DNA of 64,000 nt from Hepsetus odoe (Eukaryota; Chordata; Actinopteri; Characiformes; Hepsetidae), in the NCBI GenBank assembly GCA_017165825.1, contig CM029366.1, forward strand, positions 30,903,350 to 30,967,349. Reading direction: 5' to 3'. Below the pieces are notes generated by a model, which saw only the letters and a program-made list of their open reading frames with translations, ran no database searches and had not been told where the DNA came from. How positions within the stretch are numbered: the stretch's first letter is position 1; each line of letters opens with the position of its first letter. Below are positions 12,525-23,036 of this stretch, piece by piece. The position numbers and the translations under genes were made by a program.

Positions 12525-12625
12525 CACTGGGAACAGGGAGCAGTAGATTTGTCCTCTGCATTTTACTCATCCTTCACACACCAAAAGTGAACACACACCC
12601 TAAGAGCAGGGGGCAGGTATGGGGC
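12525..12625 (-). repeat. SINE fragment
   Basis: ACACACTGGGAACAGGGAGC, CCTCTGCATTTTACTCATCC and GCAGGGGGCAGGTATGGGG show a 3' half of a SINE-A-related family. A shorter similar piece is at 20222-20290. Confidence 0.5.
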
Positions 12626-12639
12626 TCAGTTCCCCCAGG

Positions 12640-12815
12640 ATGAACCCCATCCTTTCTTCTTCTTGTCTCTCTTCTTCTTGTCTCTCTTCTGGACATGTCC
12701 AAAACAGCGCAATCTTGCTTCTCTTTGTCTCCAAATCGTCCGACCAGAGTTGTCCCTCTGATGTCCCTCTGTCCATCCTCATCACACCCAACAAAAATCT
12801 CAACATAGCTGCTTT
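12640..12815 (-). mobile_element. RTE-like LINE 3' fragment
   Basis: The minus strand reads RGTSEG...DDLETKRSKIALF, the degraded form of the RGTAQVGHPGDKVREARLRW motif seen intact at 63 kb. The SSCLSS-coding CTTCTT repeats are inside it. Confidence 0.6.
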
Positions 12816-12821
12816 TATTCC

Positions 12822-13010
12822 CATTTACATTTATGGCATTTAGCAGATGTTCTGATCCAGGGTGACTTCCAGTTCCTAAGTTGCAGACAGTTTCTCTGGA
12901 GTGATATGGTCTTGCTCAAGAATCCAGTGGTGCTGGTGCTGGAAGTATGATATGAACCTGTGACCTCTTGGTCCATATGTGAGTATCCTACCACTAGAGC
13001 ACCACCTTAT
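12822..13010 (-). repeat. SINE-B copy, reversed
   Basis: Begins TTACATTTATGGCATTTAGC, continues GATCCAGGGTGACTTCC and ends with the reversed head TATCCTACCACTAGAGCACC. Confidence 0.8.
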
Positions 13011-13154
13011 TCATCAAAAACCCACTTTTCTATCTGATGGTCAGTAATGTTGGTCAGTAATGTTGTATTGGTGTATAAAACCAAACTAAGGAGTCCCTGC
13101 AGGAAAACTGAAGGAGTAACAAGAAGCAAAATGTCACAATTCTGCATCTGCATT

Positions 13155-13330
13155 CGGTGTGTTTCTGTAGCGTTTGGTGTAGTGGGTAACACTGCTGCCG
13201 TCCAAACAGCAGAATGGAATTCAGTCCCTGAGCCTGAGTAAGTGCTCTGTGAAATGCCACTAAGATGCCTTGGGCAAGATTCCTTATGCTACATTCACTT
13301 ACATCTTTACCATGATTACACTCTCGCAGT
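13155..13330 (+). repeat. Decayed tRNA-derived SINE (SINE-E)
   Basis: GTAGTGGGTAACACTGCTGC, GAATTCAGTCCCTG and CTTGGGCAAGATTCCTTATG follow the order of a common fish tRNA-derived SINE. Confidence 0.5.
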
Positions 13331-13624
13331 GTAAAACAAAACCTGATAAAATATTCTTCGGCTGAGAAATGTGTTCAGAGTGTTCTTTTGTGCATGTTTT
13401 AGCCATAAACTGAAAAATGAGGGCAAAAATTTCAGCCATCATAGTTATTTTTTAACTTTTTGAACAGATAAAAGTGAAAATAACCGTAATATAGCACCTA
13501 AAACTCTTAGGGTTCACTTAAGGCATTCCATATAATGAAGCCATAACATGCATACTGGTCATTGCAGCCATCCATCCATCCATCCTCTCCCTCATTTGTT
13601 TTAAGCTGGTTTAACCCCGTTTTT

Positions 13625-13845
13625 AAGTGAAAGTCAGCACAGCACACAGTGAACCGCAACAGTACGCGTCACTGTAACCCATCGCACCTTTCAGCAGCAG
13701 ACAGACATATCCAGCATCCAAGGAGCAGGGGTAGGGACGGTACTTTGCTCAAGGGTTCCTTAGGGTACACTTCTTGTGTGGCACTTGAACCTACAACCTT
13801 CCGATTACAGGGGCTAGACCCTAACCACTAGACCACCGCTGCTTC
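13625..13845 (-). repeat. SINE-A copy
   Basis: Minus-oriented; AAGTGAAAGTC tail, CAGCACACAGTGAACCGCAA, core, ending CTAGACCACCGCTGC. Confidence 0.87.
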
Positions 13846-14995
13846 TGCAATGTATTGATTTTGCACTTGTCGCTTGCTTGTGTTCCTTGCTGTTGGGACA
13901 TGATGTCAAGATTGTTAAATGTGGTTGTAATTGTATTATTACCTTATTATTTACTCAAAATGTCTGATCAATTTGTGAAATAATTCATTTTTATCTTAAA
14001 TGTAACATATATAGCATGGAAATGAGCCCCCTAACGGCCCCCTATTTTATCTAAGTGTTGTAAATTTCAACAACAGTATCTGACAATACATGCCGGGATC
14101 TGAACTTAGTGGTCTAGAAGGAGCACATTTCAAGCCACCCAAATGCTCCACCTTACACTGGCGTTTTTCCTCCTGAAGTTAATGAGAAGCTCAGGTCAGG
14201 GTTTTTTGATTGGATTGCAGCCTGGTACCCCTGAGAGGGCAGAAAATGCTTCCAGAAATATTTCTGCACTGTCTTGCCCTGACATATTATTGTCAGCTGA
14301 AGTCCAGACCATCAATCATGGGTGCTGGTGCACCATTCCTCTCGTCTCTTCCCCCCTTCCCACTGCAGGATCACTGTTTAATCACTGCCTGCCCCCACCA
14401 CCCTGCAACAACCAGTCTGCAACGTAACAGATGAGCTGCCGACACCACACTGATTCCAAACTCTCTGGAGGAAACTCCACTTCTGTTTATCAAACATTTC
14501 TCAGCTCGGTTTTACACTAAAGTGTTTTTTTTTCTTTTGGTTCTTGCTGTTTGGGTTAAAAAGTGGTGGGATAGTGTCCTGTCCTCCAGTGGTTTCCAAA
14601 CTAATCTCTAAATTCCTCTTTCTGTAGCATATAGACAACACTTTTGACTTGCTTCTCTCCAGAAAGAACAGAAAATCGAATCAAAGAAAACTCAGAATGC
14701 TTTCAGTTACATTTATACGACAACTAACGCATTCATGAATTCTTCAGTCAAAGGTGTTTGCTACATAAGTTGGAGAAATACTCTGTTTCACAGATTGGAC
14801 TGGGTTTCCGGAGAGAATCATTTCTGATGATATATAAACGACATTATGGTGTGGGTGTCGTTTTCACCGGCTCTGCTTCATCACCGCAGATCTCACGGGG
14901 GGCATCAAAGCCCCCACACAAAATTTGCCCAGAATAAAGAAAAAATAAAACAGTTCTTGGACCCAAAAAAGGACCAACCCATTTTCAAAAAAACC
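13846..14995. other. Intergenic, no gene seen
   Basis: Low repeat content. 14140-14460 is relatively GC-balanced with TTAATGAGAAGC and ATCAATCATGG words. Open frames there overlap in two phases and show no family. Confidence 0.25.
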
Positions 14996-14997
14996 TC

Positions 14998-15262
14998 TGA
15001 TTTTACAACAAACCTAATTTCACAGAAACTCTCACTCTCTCACTCATTTTCTGAGCCACTTGTCCTGACTGGGGTCGCAAGTGGTGCTGGAGTCTACCCC
15101 AGCTCTCACAGGGTGAAAGGTGAGGACACCCTGGACAGCTCACCAGTCCATGGCAGGGAAGACACACAGACAAACACACGCTCACACCTAGTGGGAAATT
15201 TACCAACTTCAGTCCACCTGACTTGCATGTCTTTGGACGGTGGGAGGAAACCGGAGCTCATA
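14998..15262 (-). repeat. SINE-C copy, reversed
   Basis: CTGAGCCACTTGTCCTGACT, CACCCTGGACAGCTCACCAG, CATGTCTTTGGACGG and GGGAGGAAACCGGAGC are the reverse of the standard SINE-C body and tail. The overlapping 201-codon open frame is an artefact of this. Confidence 0.8.
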
Positions 15263-15454
15263 AAAAGATTTAAAACTTTACGAGAACACCTTAATCAAAC
15301 GTTCATCTGTAATGTTTTGTCTTCATGCTTGTCTGTGCCAGTGTTCAGATCTGCCCCACGTGTTCTTAATTCAGTGTCCTTTTCTGTACCTGTCTTTCAT
15401 ACTGCATTACATCCTCATCCTTTATTCATGTTGTGTACTTCCCCTGTTTAGGTG

Positions 15455-15565
15455 TAGTGTGTAGTGCTGTCGCCATACAGTGAGAAAGTCCTGGGTTCAA
15501 CTCCAGGTTCTTTCTGTCTGGAGTGGACATGTTTTCTCAGCTGTTTGGAGATGCTAAATTGCTCG

Positions 15566-15643
<78 letters not shown>

Positions 15644-15790
15644 TGTGTGTGTGTTTGTCTGTGTGTCTATGATGGCCTGGTGACCTGTCCAGGGTATTTC
15701 CTCACCTATCACCCTGTGAGAGCTGAGCTGGGAAAGGCACCAGCACCCCCTACCCCCGACCCCCCGACCCTAATTAAGTGAAAATGAGTG
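15455..15790 (+). repeat. SINE-C copy with internal (GT)n
   Basis: Forward copy: tRNA-like head GTAGTGCTGTCGCC ... GGGTTCAACTCCAGGTTC, a body interrupted by a long (GT)n at 15570-15665, and the tail GATGGCCTGGTGACCTGTCC. The polycysteine/valine frame is the (GT)n. Confidence 0.85.
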
Positions 15791-15859
15791 ATTAAGAGTG
15801 ATGGTGAGTTTTCACCTCCCATTTCTTCATATTTCTCCATATCTCCAAACTTCCAGATG

Positions 15860-16030
15860 TTATATTTTGTTGAGGAACAGTTCTCCAGGCTATTCTGAAG
15901 GACAGTGTTTTTGTCTCTCATGTTCAGTACAGTCCCTGTACCTGAGCAGTTTCAGTGACAGAAGCAGTGTGGAATCATCTCCACACTGGAAATAAAAGGC
16001 AGCTAACGTCCAAAGAAGCCTGGAGAACCG
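15860..16030 (-). repeat. Single copy of the 69-bp-unit repeat family
   Basis: GTTCTCCAGGCTATTCTGAA, GGACAGTGTTTTTGTCTCTC and GTACCTGAGCAG match one unit of the family found in duplicate at 42.9 and 44.8 kb. Confidence 0.7.
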
Positions 16031-16329
16031 TTCCTGTAGACTGTTTTTGCGTTGATGTTGCATTGCGTTGCGTTGATGCACATAAATCACTGTATTTATT
16101 GTCTCATTTTCCTATAAAATATGAAAAATAATGGTTGCCTCAAGACCTTTACGCAGTTCTGTCCATCCTGTCTCCTACACTGACACCATCTCATCCTCAC
16201 TGCATTTCTAAACTTGCCTTAGATAGTAAGATATGTTTTGAAATCTGTGCCCAATGGGTTTTCAGTTTCTGTGCACATACTGTGCAAATATCGTGTGCAA
16301 TACTTGATACACATAATTAGGTTGAAAAT

Positions 16330-16980
16330 ATTAAATGTTTATTTAAAGTGTCGGTTCCATGAAGATGTATGCTTTTTCTGGTTCATGCACTGAACATGTC
16401 CTCACATCAGCATTAGATGATGGGCTTGAATGCTCAGTAATGAGCAGGTCATTTAGTGGGGAAATGCAGCACCGTCCAATTATCATGCCTCACTAAACCC
16501 ATTAGTTTTGTACATGCTTCTATAGCAGCAAGTGGTCGGAGTGGCATCAGAGTGTGTTCATTACTGCACTGCTCACCGCACACCCCCGCTATAAAAGCCT
16601 ACATCGACCATGGGGAAGATAAATTAACAAATCTATCTGAGTGGATAAACCTTTGCTGTAAATGTGGCTCTCCTGTTGATTCATGATGAGTAGCTTCGAT
16701 GCTCATACTTTCTGCCAAGTGGATTCACTCCCCAAAGCCCTCCTTGGCCACAGCCGCTACGTTTCAGATGCCCACTCATGCTAAACTCATGCTTGAAGTT
16801 TGTGAACCTTCGGATAATGCTGCACAAATACGACCATAAGCATCATACATTTCACACAAGGTCATCCTGTTATAATGCAAAAATATTATACATCCTCATT
16901 TATTTATTGAGGAAAGTGATCCATTGTTATAAAGTATCAGATCCCCTTACTGGCTTTAAAAGGGGATTGTGCTCTAAGTC
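16330..16980. other. Unique stretch, candidate conserved element
   Basis: 16430-16690 is repeat-free and balanced (CCAATTATCATGCCTCACTA, GATAAATTAACAAATC). No exon is supported. Confidence 0.3.
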
Positions 16981-17007
16981 ATCAGTTAAGCCACAACTTG
17001 TCCCATT

Positions 17008-17008
<1 letters not shown>

Positions 17009-17063
<55 letters not shown>
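17009..17063 (+). repeat. (CA)n microsatellite
   Basis: About 27 CA units. Confidence 0.95.
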
Positions 17064-17066
<3 letters not shown>

Positions 17067-17259
17067 ACCTTAGCATATTATGGTAAGGTCTTTTACATTG
17101 GGTATAATAAATATTTTGTATTATATATATTTTTATAATAATAGTTGTCTCCAGACTTTTTTCACGCAGTTTTGTCCATCCTGTCTCCTACACTGACACC
17201 CTCTCATCCTCACTGTAATTCTAAAAGTTCGCTTTCACTTTCACTTTCACTTTAAGATG

Positions 17260-18340
17260 TAGCCATGAACCTCCATCGTCCACACAGGCTGTTAAAGTCC
17301 ACGGTCTGGTTCACTGGGCTTCGTATGTGCCAGATTTATCCTTCAGCACACTTGTATAAAATCTGTTTTAGGGCACTTAAAATCCTTTGCTCACCAGCTT
17401 TGTATTTGAGTCACTTTTTCAAAAAGTTAAGCTGAAAATAAAGAACAGTGCAGCACTGCTGAGAGTAAACGAGATCATGACCTGAGAGAAGATCGGATCT
17501 GCAGTTAATAGAGACTCAACAAGTTTCTGCAGAGGTGAAGAGGAGGCATCTGGGTTCATAGAGACTCTTTCTTGCATACTCCTCGCTTCTTTAGCTCTGT
17601 GATATGGCTGCTGCTGTTGCCTCGAGGTGTGTGTGTGTATGTGTGTATGTGTGCATGTGTGTGTTTGTGCGAAAGGTAAGAGCCAATGATTGTAATTGGG
17701 ACTCCTGGGCGGATTCCCAGGTTGCCCGGCTGGAGGAGTATTACGTGTGATAGGCAGTGCGTATTAGGTGGTGTAGTGCAGGGAGATGACTCTACAGGGC
17801 CGGGATTATCATTGTGGTGCATCGGTGAATCAGTATGTGCTTCAGGTGGCCTCTTTTAAATCCATCCAGAGGCCAATTAGGAAAATGAGGTATTTAGAAG
17901 GCACCGCTGTGGCAAAAACACAAGTCAATATAGTTCATCACCGAAAGAATATTACCTTTCCATCAGAGCCTAAATGTGCAAACATAATGTTTATACGGTC
18001 TGTGTTCATTTCCTGTAATAAGAGAGTCGACTACATTATTTGTTCCTTAGTGTTGCTAATTAAAAAAAGCACTGCCCATAAATCTCGCTATACGATTTTT
18101 TACTGAGCCATTAGGACACGAATATCGTGCATTATCAAGTCTTAGCTGTTTATTCTTATGTCAGTGTTAGATTATGTGTCTAGATTAACATTAGACGATT
18201 AGATAGTCACGTGATGATGAGAAGGTACATCTAAGGACTGCTTTACTGTTGGTGCTGGATTTCGGTCCCCTTTAAATCCCACCCCTGTTTTTCTAGTCTA
18301 ATGTAAGCTGACGTTCAATGGAAAGCAGGGCCGTCACTGA
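17260..18340. other. Unique stretch, candidate conserved element
   Basis: 17780-18110 is repeat-free with an open plus frame of 106 codons, but no family resemblance, splice context or coding bias I can recognise. CCAGAGGCCAATTAGG and TTGCTAATTAAAAA are homeodomain-type words. A short (GT)n is at 17625-17665. Confidence 0.3.
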
Positions 18341-18344
18341 AAAT

Positions 18345-18650
18345 CCATTCATGCATTATCTTAACCCCTTATCCTAACCAGAGTATAGGGGGGTTGCTGG
18401 AGCCTATTCCAGCGCTCATAAGTGGAAAAAAGCAGATAAACAGCCGGGACAGTTCACCGGTCCACCACAGGGCAGACACAGACAAATACACTCACACTTA
18501 CAATCATACCTAGGGGGCAATTCAAGATCTCAACTGTGCACGTCTTCGGAGAGTGGAAAGAACATCGCAGCAACCAGAGGAAACCCATAAAGACATGGAA
18601 AACACGCAAACTCCATAGTGAATGGATCTGTGAGATGTGTGAGGCAACAG
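18345..18650 (-). repeat. SINE-C copy, reversed
   Basis: CCTTATCCTAACCAGAGTAT, GGACAGTTCACCGGTCC, CACACTTACAATCATACC and ATGTGTGAGGCAACAGCA follow the reversed SINE-C order. Confidence 0.75.
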
Positions 18651-18701
18651 CAGTAAGTAATCTATGGAGATGTTGTTAATTGAATAATTTACTCATTACC
18701 T

Positions 18702-18921
18702 GCTCAGTGGTGGCCTGGTGGTTCGGGCGTTGGCTGCATGATTGGAGGATCGGGGGTTCGCGCCCCTTCCCGATAGGTTGCTCTGAGGTAACTTTGAGCA
18801 AGTTGCCGTCCCCGTCACGCTCCTCCCTGCGATGGGCTGGCGACCGGTCCAGGGTGTGTGAGCTGGGATGGACTCCAGCGTGACCCCGCTTGGGGACAAG
18901 TGGCATAAAATGACTGACTGA
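18702..18921 (+). repeat. Chimeric SINE: SINE-A head joined to SINE-C tail
   Basis: 18702-18820 is SINE-A (CAGTGGTGGCCTGGTGGTTC, GGGGGTTCGCGCCCC, TTGAGCAAGTTGCCGTCCCC). From CTGCGATGGGCTGGCGACC at about 18828 it becomes the SINE-C tail, ending GGGGACAAGTGGCATAAAAT and a short TGAC repeat. Confidence 0.8.
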
Positions 18922-18924
18922 CTC

Positions 18925-19032
18925 ATTATCTGATTTTCTCGGTTTGAAGGAAGAAGATGCAGGGGACCAGAAGAAATGGAAACAGACGCTGTGGTGACTC
19001 CTAAACGGGAGCAGATGAAAAAAGAAGAAAAA
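18925..19032 (+). mobile_element. RTE-like LINE 3' terminus
   Basis: GGAAGAAGATGCAGGGGACC, AGAAATGGAAACAGACG, GGTGACTCCTAAACGGGAGC and a GAAGAAG tail: the last ~100 bases of the LINE seen at 63 kb. Confidence 0.65.
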
Positions 19033-19282
19033 AAGTGAAAGTGACAACCCTTGTCATTGCGAGGTCACAGCACAGCAAGCGTGAACCGCAACGAAATTGG
19101 ACCTCTGCTTTTAACCCATGCACACAAACACCGTGCAGCAGTGGGCAGCTATTGAAAGTGCCCGGGGAGCAGTGATGGGGGCGGTACCTTGCTCAGGGGT
19201 ACCTCAGGGCAACCTACTTGTGAGGGAATCGAACCCACAATCTTCCGATGCGGGGCAACTCCCTAACCACTAGGCCACCGCT
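19033..19282 (-). repeat. SINE-A copy, near full length
   Basis: AAGTGAAAGTGACAACCC tail, TTGGACCTCTGCTTTTAACC, core, ATCGAACCCACAATCTTCC, ending AGGCCACCGCTAG. It is inserted directly after the LINE terminus. Confidence 0.9.
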
Positions 19283-19591
19283 AGAAGACTCGTTACATAA
19301 TTTTTTAAAGTTCAAATGACAACAAAATGGCCTAAAATGTACAAGCTATCCACAACCTTTAGGGATTGACATTGTTGGAAACAACTAAACTAGAAAGCCT
19401 TATAATATAAACATTTTTTAAAAATGCATGTAAATCAGTTTAGATCAATCAGTGACAGCGGCTGAATCATCATTGGGTCCATGTTCAGCATGGTTGATTC
19501 CTCAGCTTTAATCAATGGGCAATAAAACAAGCAAGCTCGATGCAAAATCACAAGCAGAAATCTACATTACTGAGGGCTACTCAGTGTCATT

Positions 19592-19745
19592 TTTTTTTTT
19601 TCTGGATGTTGAACATGGAGCTGCCAGGAAAGAGGACCAAAGAGGAGGTTCGTGGACGCGATGAGAGAGGACATACAAGTGGTCAGTTTGAAGGAGGAAG
19701 ATGCAGAGAACAGGAAGAAATGAAACCGGAAGATTCGCTGTGAGA
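19592..19745 (+). mobile_element. RTE-like LINE 3' fragment
   Basis: Plus-strand text for MELPGKRTKEE, then a GAGAGGACATACAAGTGGTC form and GGAAGATGCAGAGAACAGG. It belongs to the same family as 36.1, 44.4 and 63 kb. Confidence 0.65.
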
Positions 19746-19931
19746 TATTCTCTACACATTCATTTTCAGCAGACTCCAGGAATGCGGTTGGAAACTGATG
19801 GTTATGTCAGCAGACATCCAGAAGGGGGAGCTCTCACTGTTTGACTTAATAATAAGTGTAAACCTCAAGAAACCCTACACAAGCTTCAAGTCTTTTTTAG
19901 CTCCTCGTTCTTTTTTTTCTTATAGGACCAA

Positions 19932-20290
19932 GAAGTGAAAGTGACTATTAAAATGAACGTGATTTTTTTTGTCGCAAAACACGACACACAGTGAGCCACA
20001 ACGAAATGCGACCTTTGCATTTAACTCACACACACCATGAAGCAGTGCGCAGCTATTTCCAGCACCTGGGGAGCAGTGATGGGGACGATACCTTGCTCAA
20101 GGTTACCTTAGGGCAACCTACTGGACCAGGATTCGGACCCATGACCTTCCAATCCTGGGGCCTAGTCCCTGAACACTAGACCACTGCTGGATGTCACTTC
20201 CAGCAAAATCAAGGTATGAAATGCTGTGCTGGCACACACACACTATGAACAGTGAGCAGTGAATCTGTCCTCTGCATTTTACCCAGGCAA
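19932..20290 (-). repeat. SINE-A copy plus a trailing SINE fragment
   Basis: 19932-20189 is a full minus copy (ACACACAGTGAGCCACAACG to ACTAGACCACTGCTGG). 20222-20290 is a short piece of the related family also seen at 12.5 kb. Confidence 0.82.
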
Positions 20291-21190
20291 ATGTTAGCCA
20301 CCCTATTACACCCAATTACACCCTATTACACCCTATTATTCATATCTCATCCTAGGCAGCGTGTGAGCTTGATCAGGCTGCCTGGTGTTGCATGGTCAGG
20401 GAAACACTGCAGCCCTTCCTACAGGGAAGATTACTGGACTCTGATTACCTCACCCAGTGCTCTGCGCTACTGTTCTTTGCTGATCATGGCAGAATTTGAA
20501 TCAATAGTCAGTCTCACATCCCCCATGACCTCCTAACCCTTACGTTCTCTAATCTGCCATCTGCCTTGTGGGCTCTAAAGCTGCTTATTAAATACATTTG
20601 GTCTATTATGACCTGCAATCTGACCACTGACCAGTTCTTGCTGTACTGCGAATTAAACTGATCACCTGAGATTTTAGTGCTTCAATAAATTTTCATATCC
20701 AGTATTTTCATACGGCACAGTTTTGTGTGTCCAATGAAGACTCATGATCCATGTTTAGGTCTTTTGTGCTGTAGAAATATCAGCCTTGCAGCTCTGCATC
20801 ATCTTCTATGCCAAGTGTGTGTGTGTGTGTCTGTGTCTGTGTGTGTGTGTTTTACTCTTTAAGGTGAGCCTTCTCTTGGTGACTCAAGCCAGTTGTGACC
20901 CTTATGTGATTCTTAATCAGTTTACCCAGAATGGTGCTGACTGCTGTTATTTCTGAACGTCTAAAGCAGCATCTTGTGCCACAGAGTGTGGCCTTGCTCA
21001 GTTGTGTAATCTGGCTTTTGTAATCACTGCTGCTTTGTCAGATTTTTCAGTCTGGGATGAATGACACATTTTGCCAAATAATTTTACATTTTGTTGTGAA
21101 GGACAGGTGCTCTATTTATAACTTTCAGTTATATAACTAGTAGAGACAGCAAAAAACATGATTTCAGTACAGGCTATTGCATTTTCCATC
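20291..21190. other. Intergenic, no gene seen
   Basis: Small (GT)n at 20815-20850. 20350-20600 is repeat-free. No exon is supported. Confidence 0.25.
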
Positions 21191-21191
21191 T

Positions 21192-21286
21192 CAGGGCACC
21201 TCAGGGCATCCTACTGGTCTGTGATTCGAACCCACAACCTTCTGATCCTGGGGCCTAGTCCCTAAACACTAGGCCACCATTGCCAA
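21192..21286 (-). repeat. SINE-A head fragment
   Basis: GGGCACCTCAGGGCATCCTA, GATTCGAACCCACAACC and CACTAGGCCACCATTGCC: only the tRNA-related half remains. Confidence 0.8.
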
Positions 21287-21739
21287 AGATATGAGAAACA
21301 AATACATTGGAGGGAAGGGCAAGAGAAAGAAGGTTCAAGAATCAGAATCGGAAACATGTGCTAAGAGATGTTACAGGTTCAAGGTGGATGTGTGGCTGAA
21401 AGTGAGCCTTCCCTTCATACTGACTCATTACACTGCCAGTGTGTCTTTGTCGCATTGCTTTATATTAAGTGGCTGAAACACATGAAATTAATCATAAGGA
21501 TGGGAGTCCTCATACTATAGTCCTCAAACTTATGGCCAACCACCCTACCTTCACAGATAGGCCACAATTAAATGAAATTAAAAACATTGTTATTTTTAAC
21601 CTATTGTTAAAAATATAAAAATCTATGTTAACCTATTTAAGCTTTTAGCAAAAAGACCAAAATCAGTCAAGGAACACATACATTATAGAAGGGTTTTACA
21701 AAGAACAAAAACAGCACTGACCATTTTATCAGAAGCACT

Positions 21740-21985
21740 TACCGTATAGGTGCACTTTGCAGGTGCATAGTTAAAGACTGTTTATTATCGAAGGCTATAT
21801 CAAGTCGATCAATCAAAAGAGTTCAGCCAGAACCCCTACCGACCAGATATTTGAATGGTGCACAGTTCTCAGAACAGCAATGGTGGTGTTGTGGTTGTGT
21901 GTACATGTAAAAACTACTTGTACACCTAAAAAGGGACCAGCAAAGATGTTGTGTCTAAAATAGTGGCCAGTGAGTGTATGCAGTG
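21740..21985 (+). mobile_element. Terminal part of a fish DNA element
   Basis: Ends with AGTGGCCAGTGAGTGTA, a terminus I recognise from an abundant fish element, preceded by CACAGTTCTCAGAACAGCAA and GGTGGTGTTGTGG. The 23-bp minisatellite appears to grow out of this terminus. Confidence 0.5.
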
Positions 21986-22018
21986 TGTAAAAGGTGTATA
22001 TATTGTATATATTGTGCT

Positions 22019-22556
22019 AAAGGGAGAGAATGCCATTTGTAAAAGGGAGCGTATGCAGTGTGTAAAAGGGAGCGTATGCAGTGTGTAAAAGGGAGCGTAT
22101 GCAGTGTGTTAAAGGGAGCGTATGCAGTGTGTAAAAGAGAGTGTATGCAGTGTGTAAAAGAGAGTGTATGCAGTGTGTAAAAGGGAGCGTATGTAGTGTG
22201 TAAAAGGGAGTGTATACAGTGTGTAAAAGAGAGTGTATGCAGTGTGTAAAAGGGAGCGTATACAGGGTGTAAAGGGGAGCGTATGCAGTGTGTAAAAGTA
22301 AGCGTATGCGGTGTGTAAAAGAGAGTGTATGCTGTGTGTAAAAGGGAGCGTATGCAGTGTGTAAAAGAGAGTGTATGCAGTGTGTAAAAGAGAGCGTATG
22401 CAGTGTGTAAAAGGGAGCGTATGCAGTGTGTGAAAGGGAGCGTATGCAGTGTGTAATAGAGAGCGTATACAGTGTGTAAAAGGGAGCGTATACAGTGTGT
22501 AAAAGGGAGTGTATGCAGTGTGTAAAAGGGAGTGTATGCAGTGTGTAAAAACTCCA
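22019..22556. repeat. 23-bp minisatellite, about 23 copies
   Basis: The unit is AGCGTATGCAGTGTGTAAAA plus GGG, with G/A and C/T variants between copies. On the minus strand it has no stop in any frame. As 23 is not a multiple of three, each frame cycles through FYTLHTL, FTHCIRS and LLHTAYA and gives open frames of 276 and 183 codons. I read these as a by-product of the array. Confidence 0.9.
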
Positions 22557-22790
22557 GCAGCGTCTCAATGTCTGCTATGCTTTTATCATCGCTACACATG
22601 CCTGCTGCTCCCATGTCACTTACACTGCTGCTCCGAGATGGTCCACCACCCAAATGATCAGTAGTTATCGTTTGTCTCTTTCCACTGCTGGACTGATTAG
22701 AGGAGGCCTGATGAGTCAGTGAGTGGGAGTATTTCATGCTGTTCTTTTGTACACCACCTGCCCACTCATGTAAAAATCTGTGCACCCCAA
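22557..22790 (-). other. Serine-rich open stretch before the minisatellite, unidentified
   Basis: The minus strand is open for about 80 codons before the array, starting MHRFLHEWAGG and including SRSSSVSDMGAAGMCSDDKS. It has mixed composition rather than repeat-like. No family is recognised and no splice signals are obvious. It may be an exon or transposon fragment, or chance. Confidence 0.25.
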
Positions 22791-22840
22791 TCCAGCAACA
22801 TTTTGCTGATGTTTTAAGTTAAGCTCAGTGGGTACCTTCT

Positions 22841-23036
22841 AGAGCAGGGGCTCAAAAACCCAGTCCTGCTGACCCAGTGCCCTTCACTGTTTGACCAATT
22901 CCCTCCCCAACTCTCCTGATCCAACACATCAGCTATTCTAAAGCCCTTCATGAGCTGGATCAGGTGTCAAGAGCAAAAAATACCTGGAACTGTGAAAGAC
23001 ACTGGATGGATACTGGACCTGGGAACCACTGCTGCA
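22841..23036. mobile_element. MITE with imperfect terminal inverted repeats
   Basis: The left end GCAGGGGCTCAAAAACCCAG is the diverged inverse of the right end, near ACCTGGGAACCACTGCTGC. The middle GATCCAACACATCAGC and GAGCTGGATCAGGTGTC are also inverse. The overall order is that of a very common fish palindromic element. Confidence 0.7.

Larger units (their letters stand above)
16120..17252. repeat. Direct repeat pair of a MITE-like fragment
   Basis: 16130-16210 and 17140-17225 share AATAATGGTTGCCTCAAGAC-type text, then TGTCCATCCTGTCTCCTACA and CTCATCCTCACTG, about 1.0 kb apart. The second is followed by a free (TTTCAC)n tract at 17230-17252, the same hexamer as the SINE-A tail. Confidence 0.65.

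Noticed and set aside
14896..14915. Strong GGGGGC...GCCCCC hairpin as a terminator or RNA element
   Set aside because: Short and isolated, next to a SINE; no gene ends there.
14846..15451. 201-codon open frame
   Set aside because: Covers a reversed SINE-C copy; no codon structure and no family.
15569..15781. Cysteine/valine-rich small protein
   Set aside because: Translation of a (GT)n tract inside a SINE.
21955..22785. 276-codon and 183-codon minus-strand open frames
   Set aside because: Produced by a stop-free 23-bp array read in rotating frames. No splice or start context and no family; only the ~80-residue lead-in is kept as an open question.
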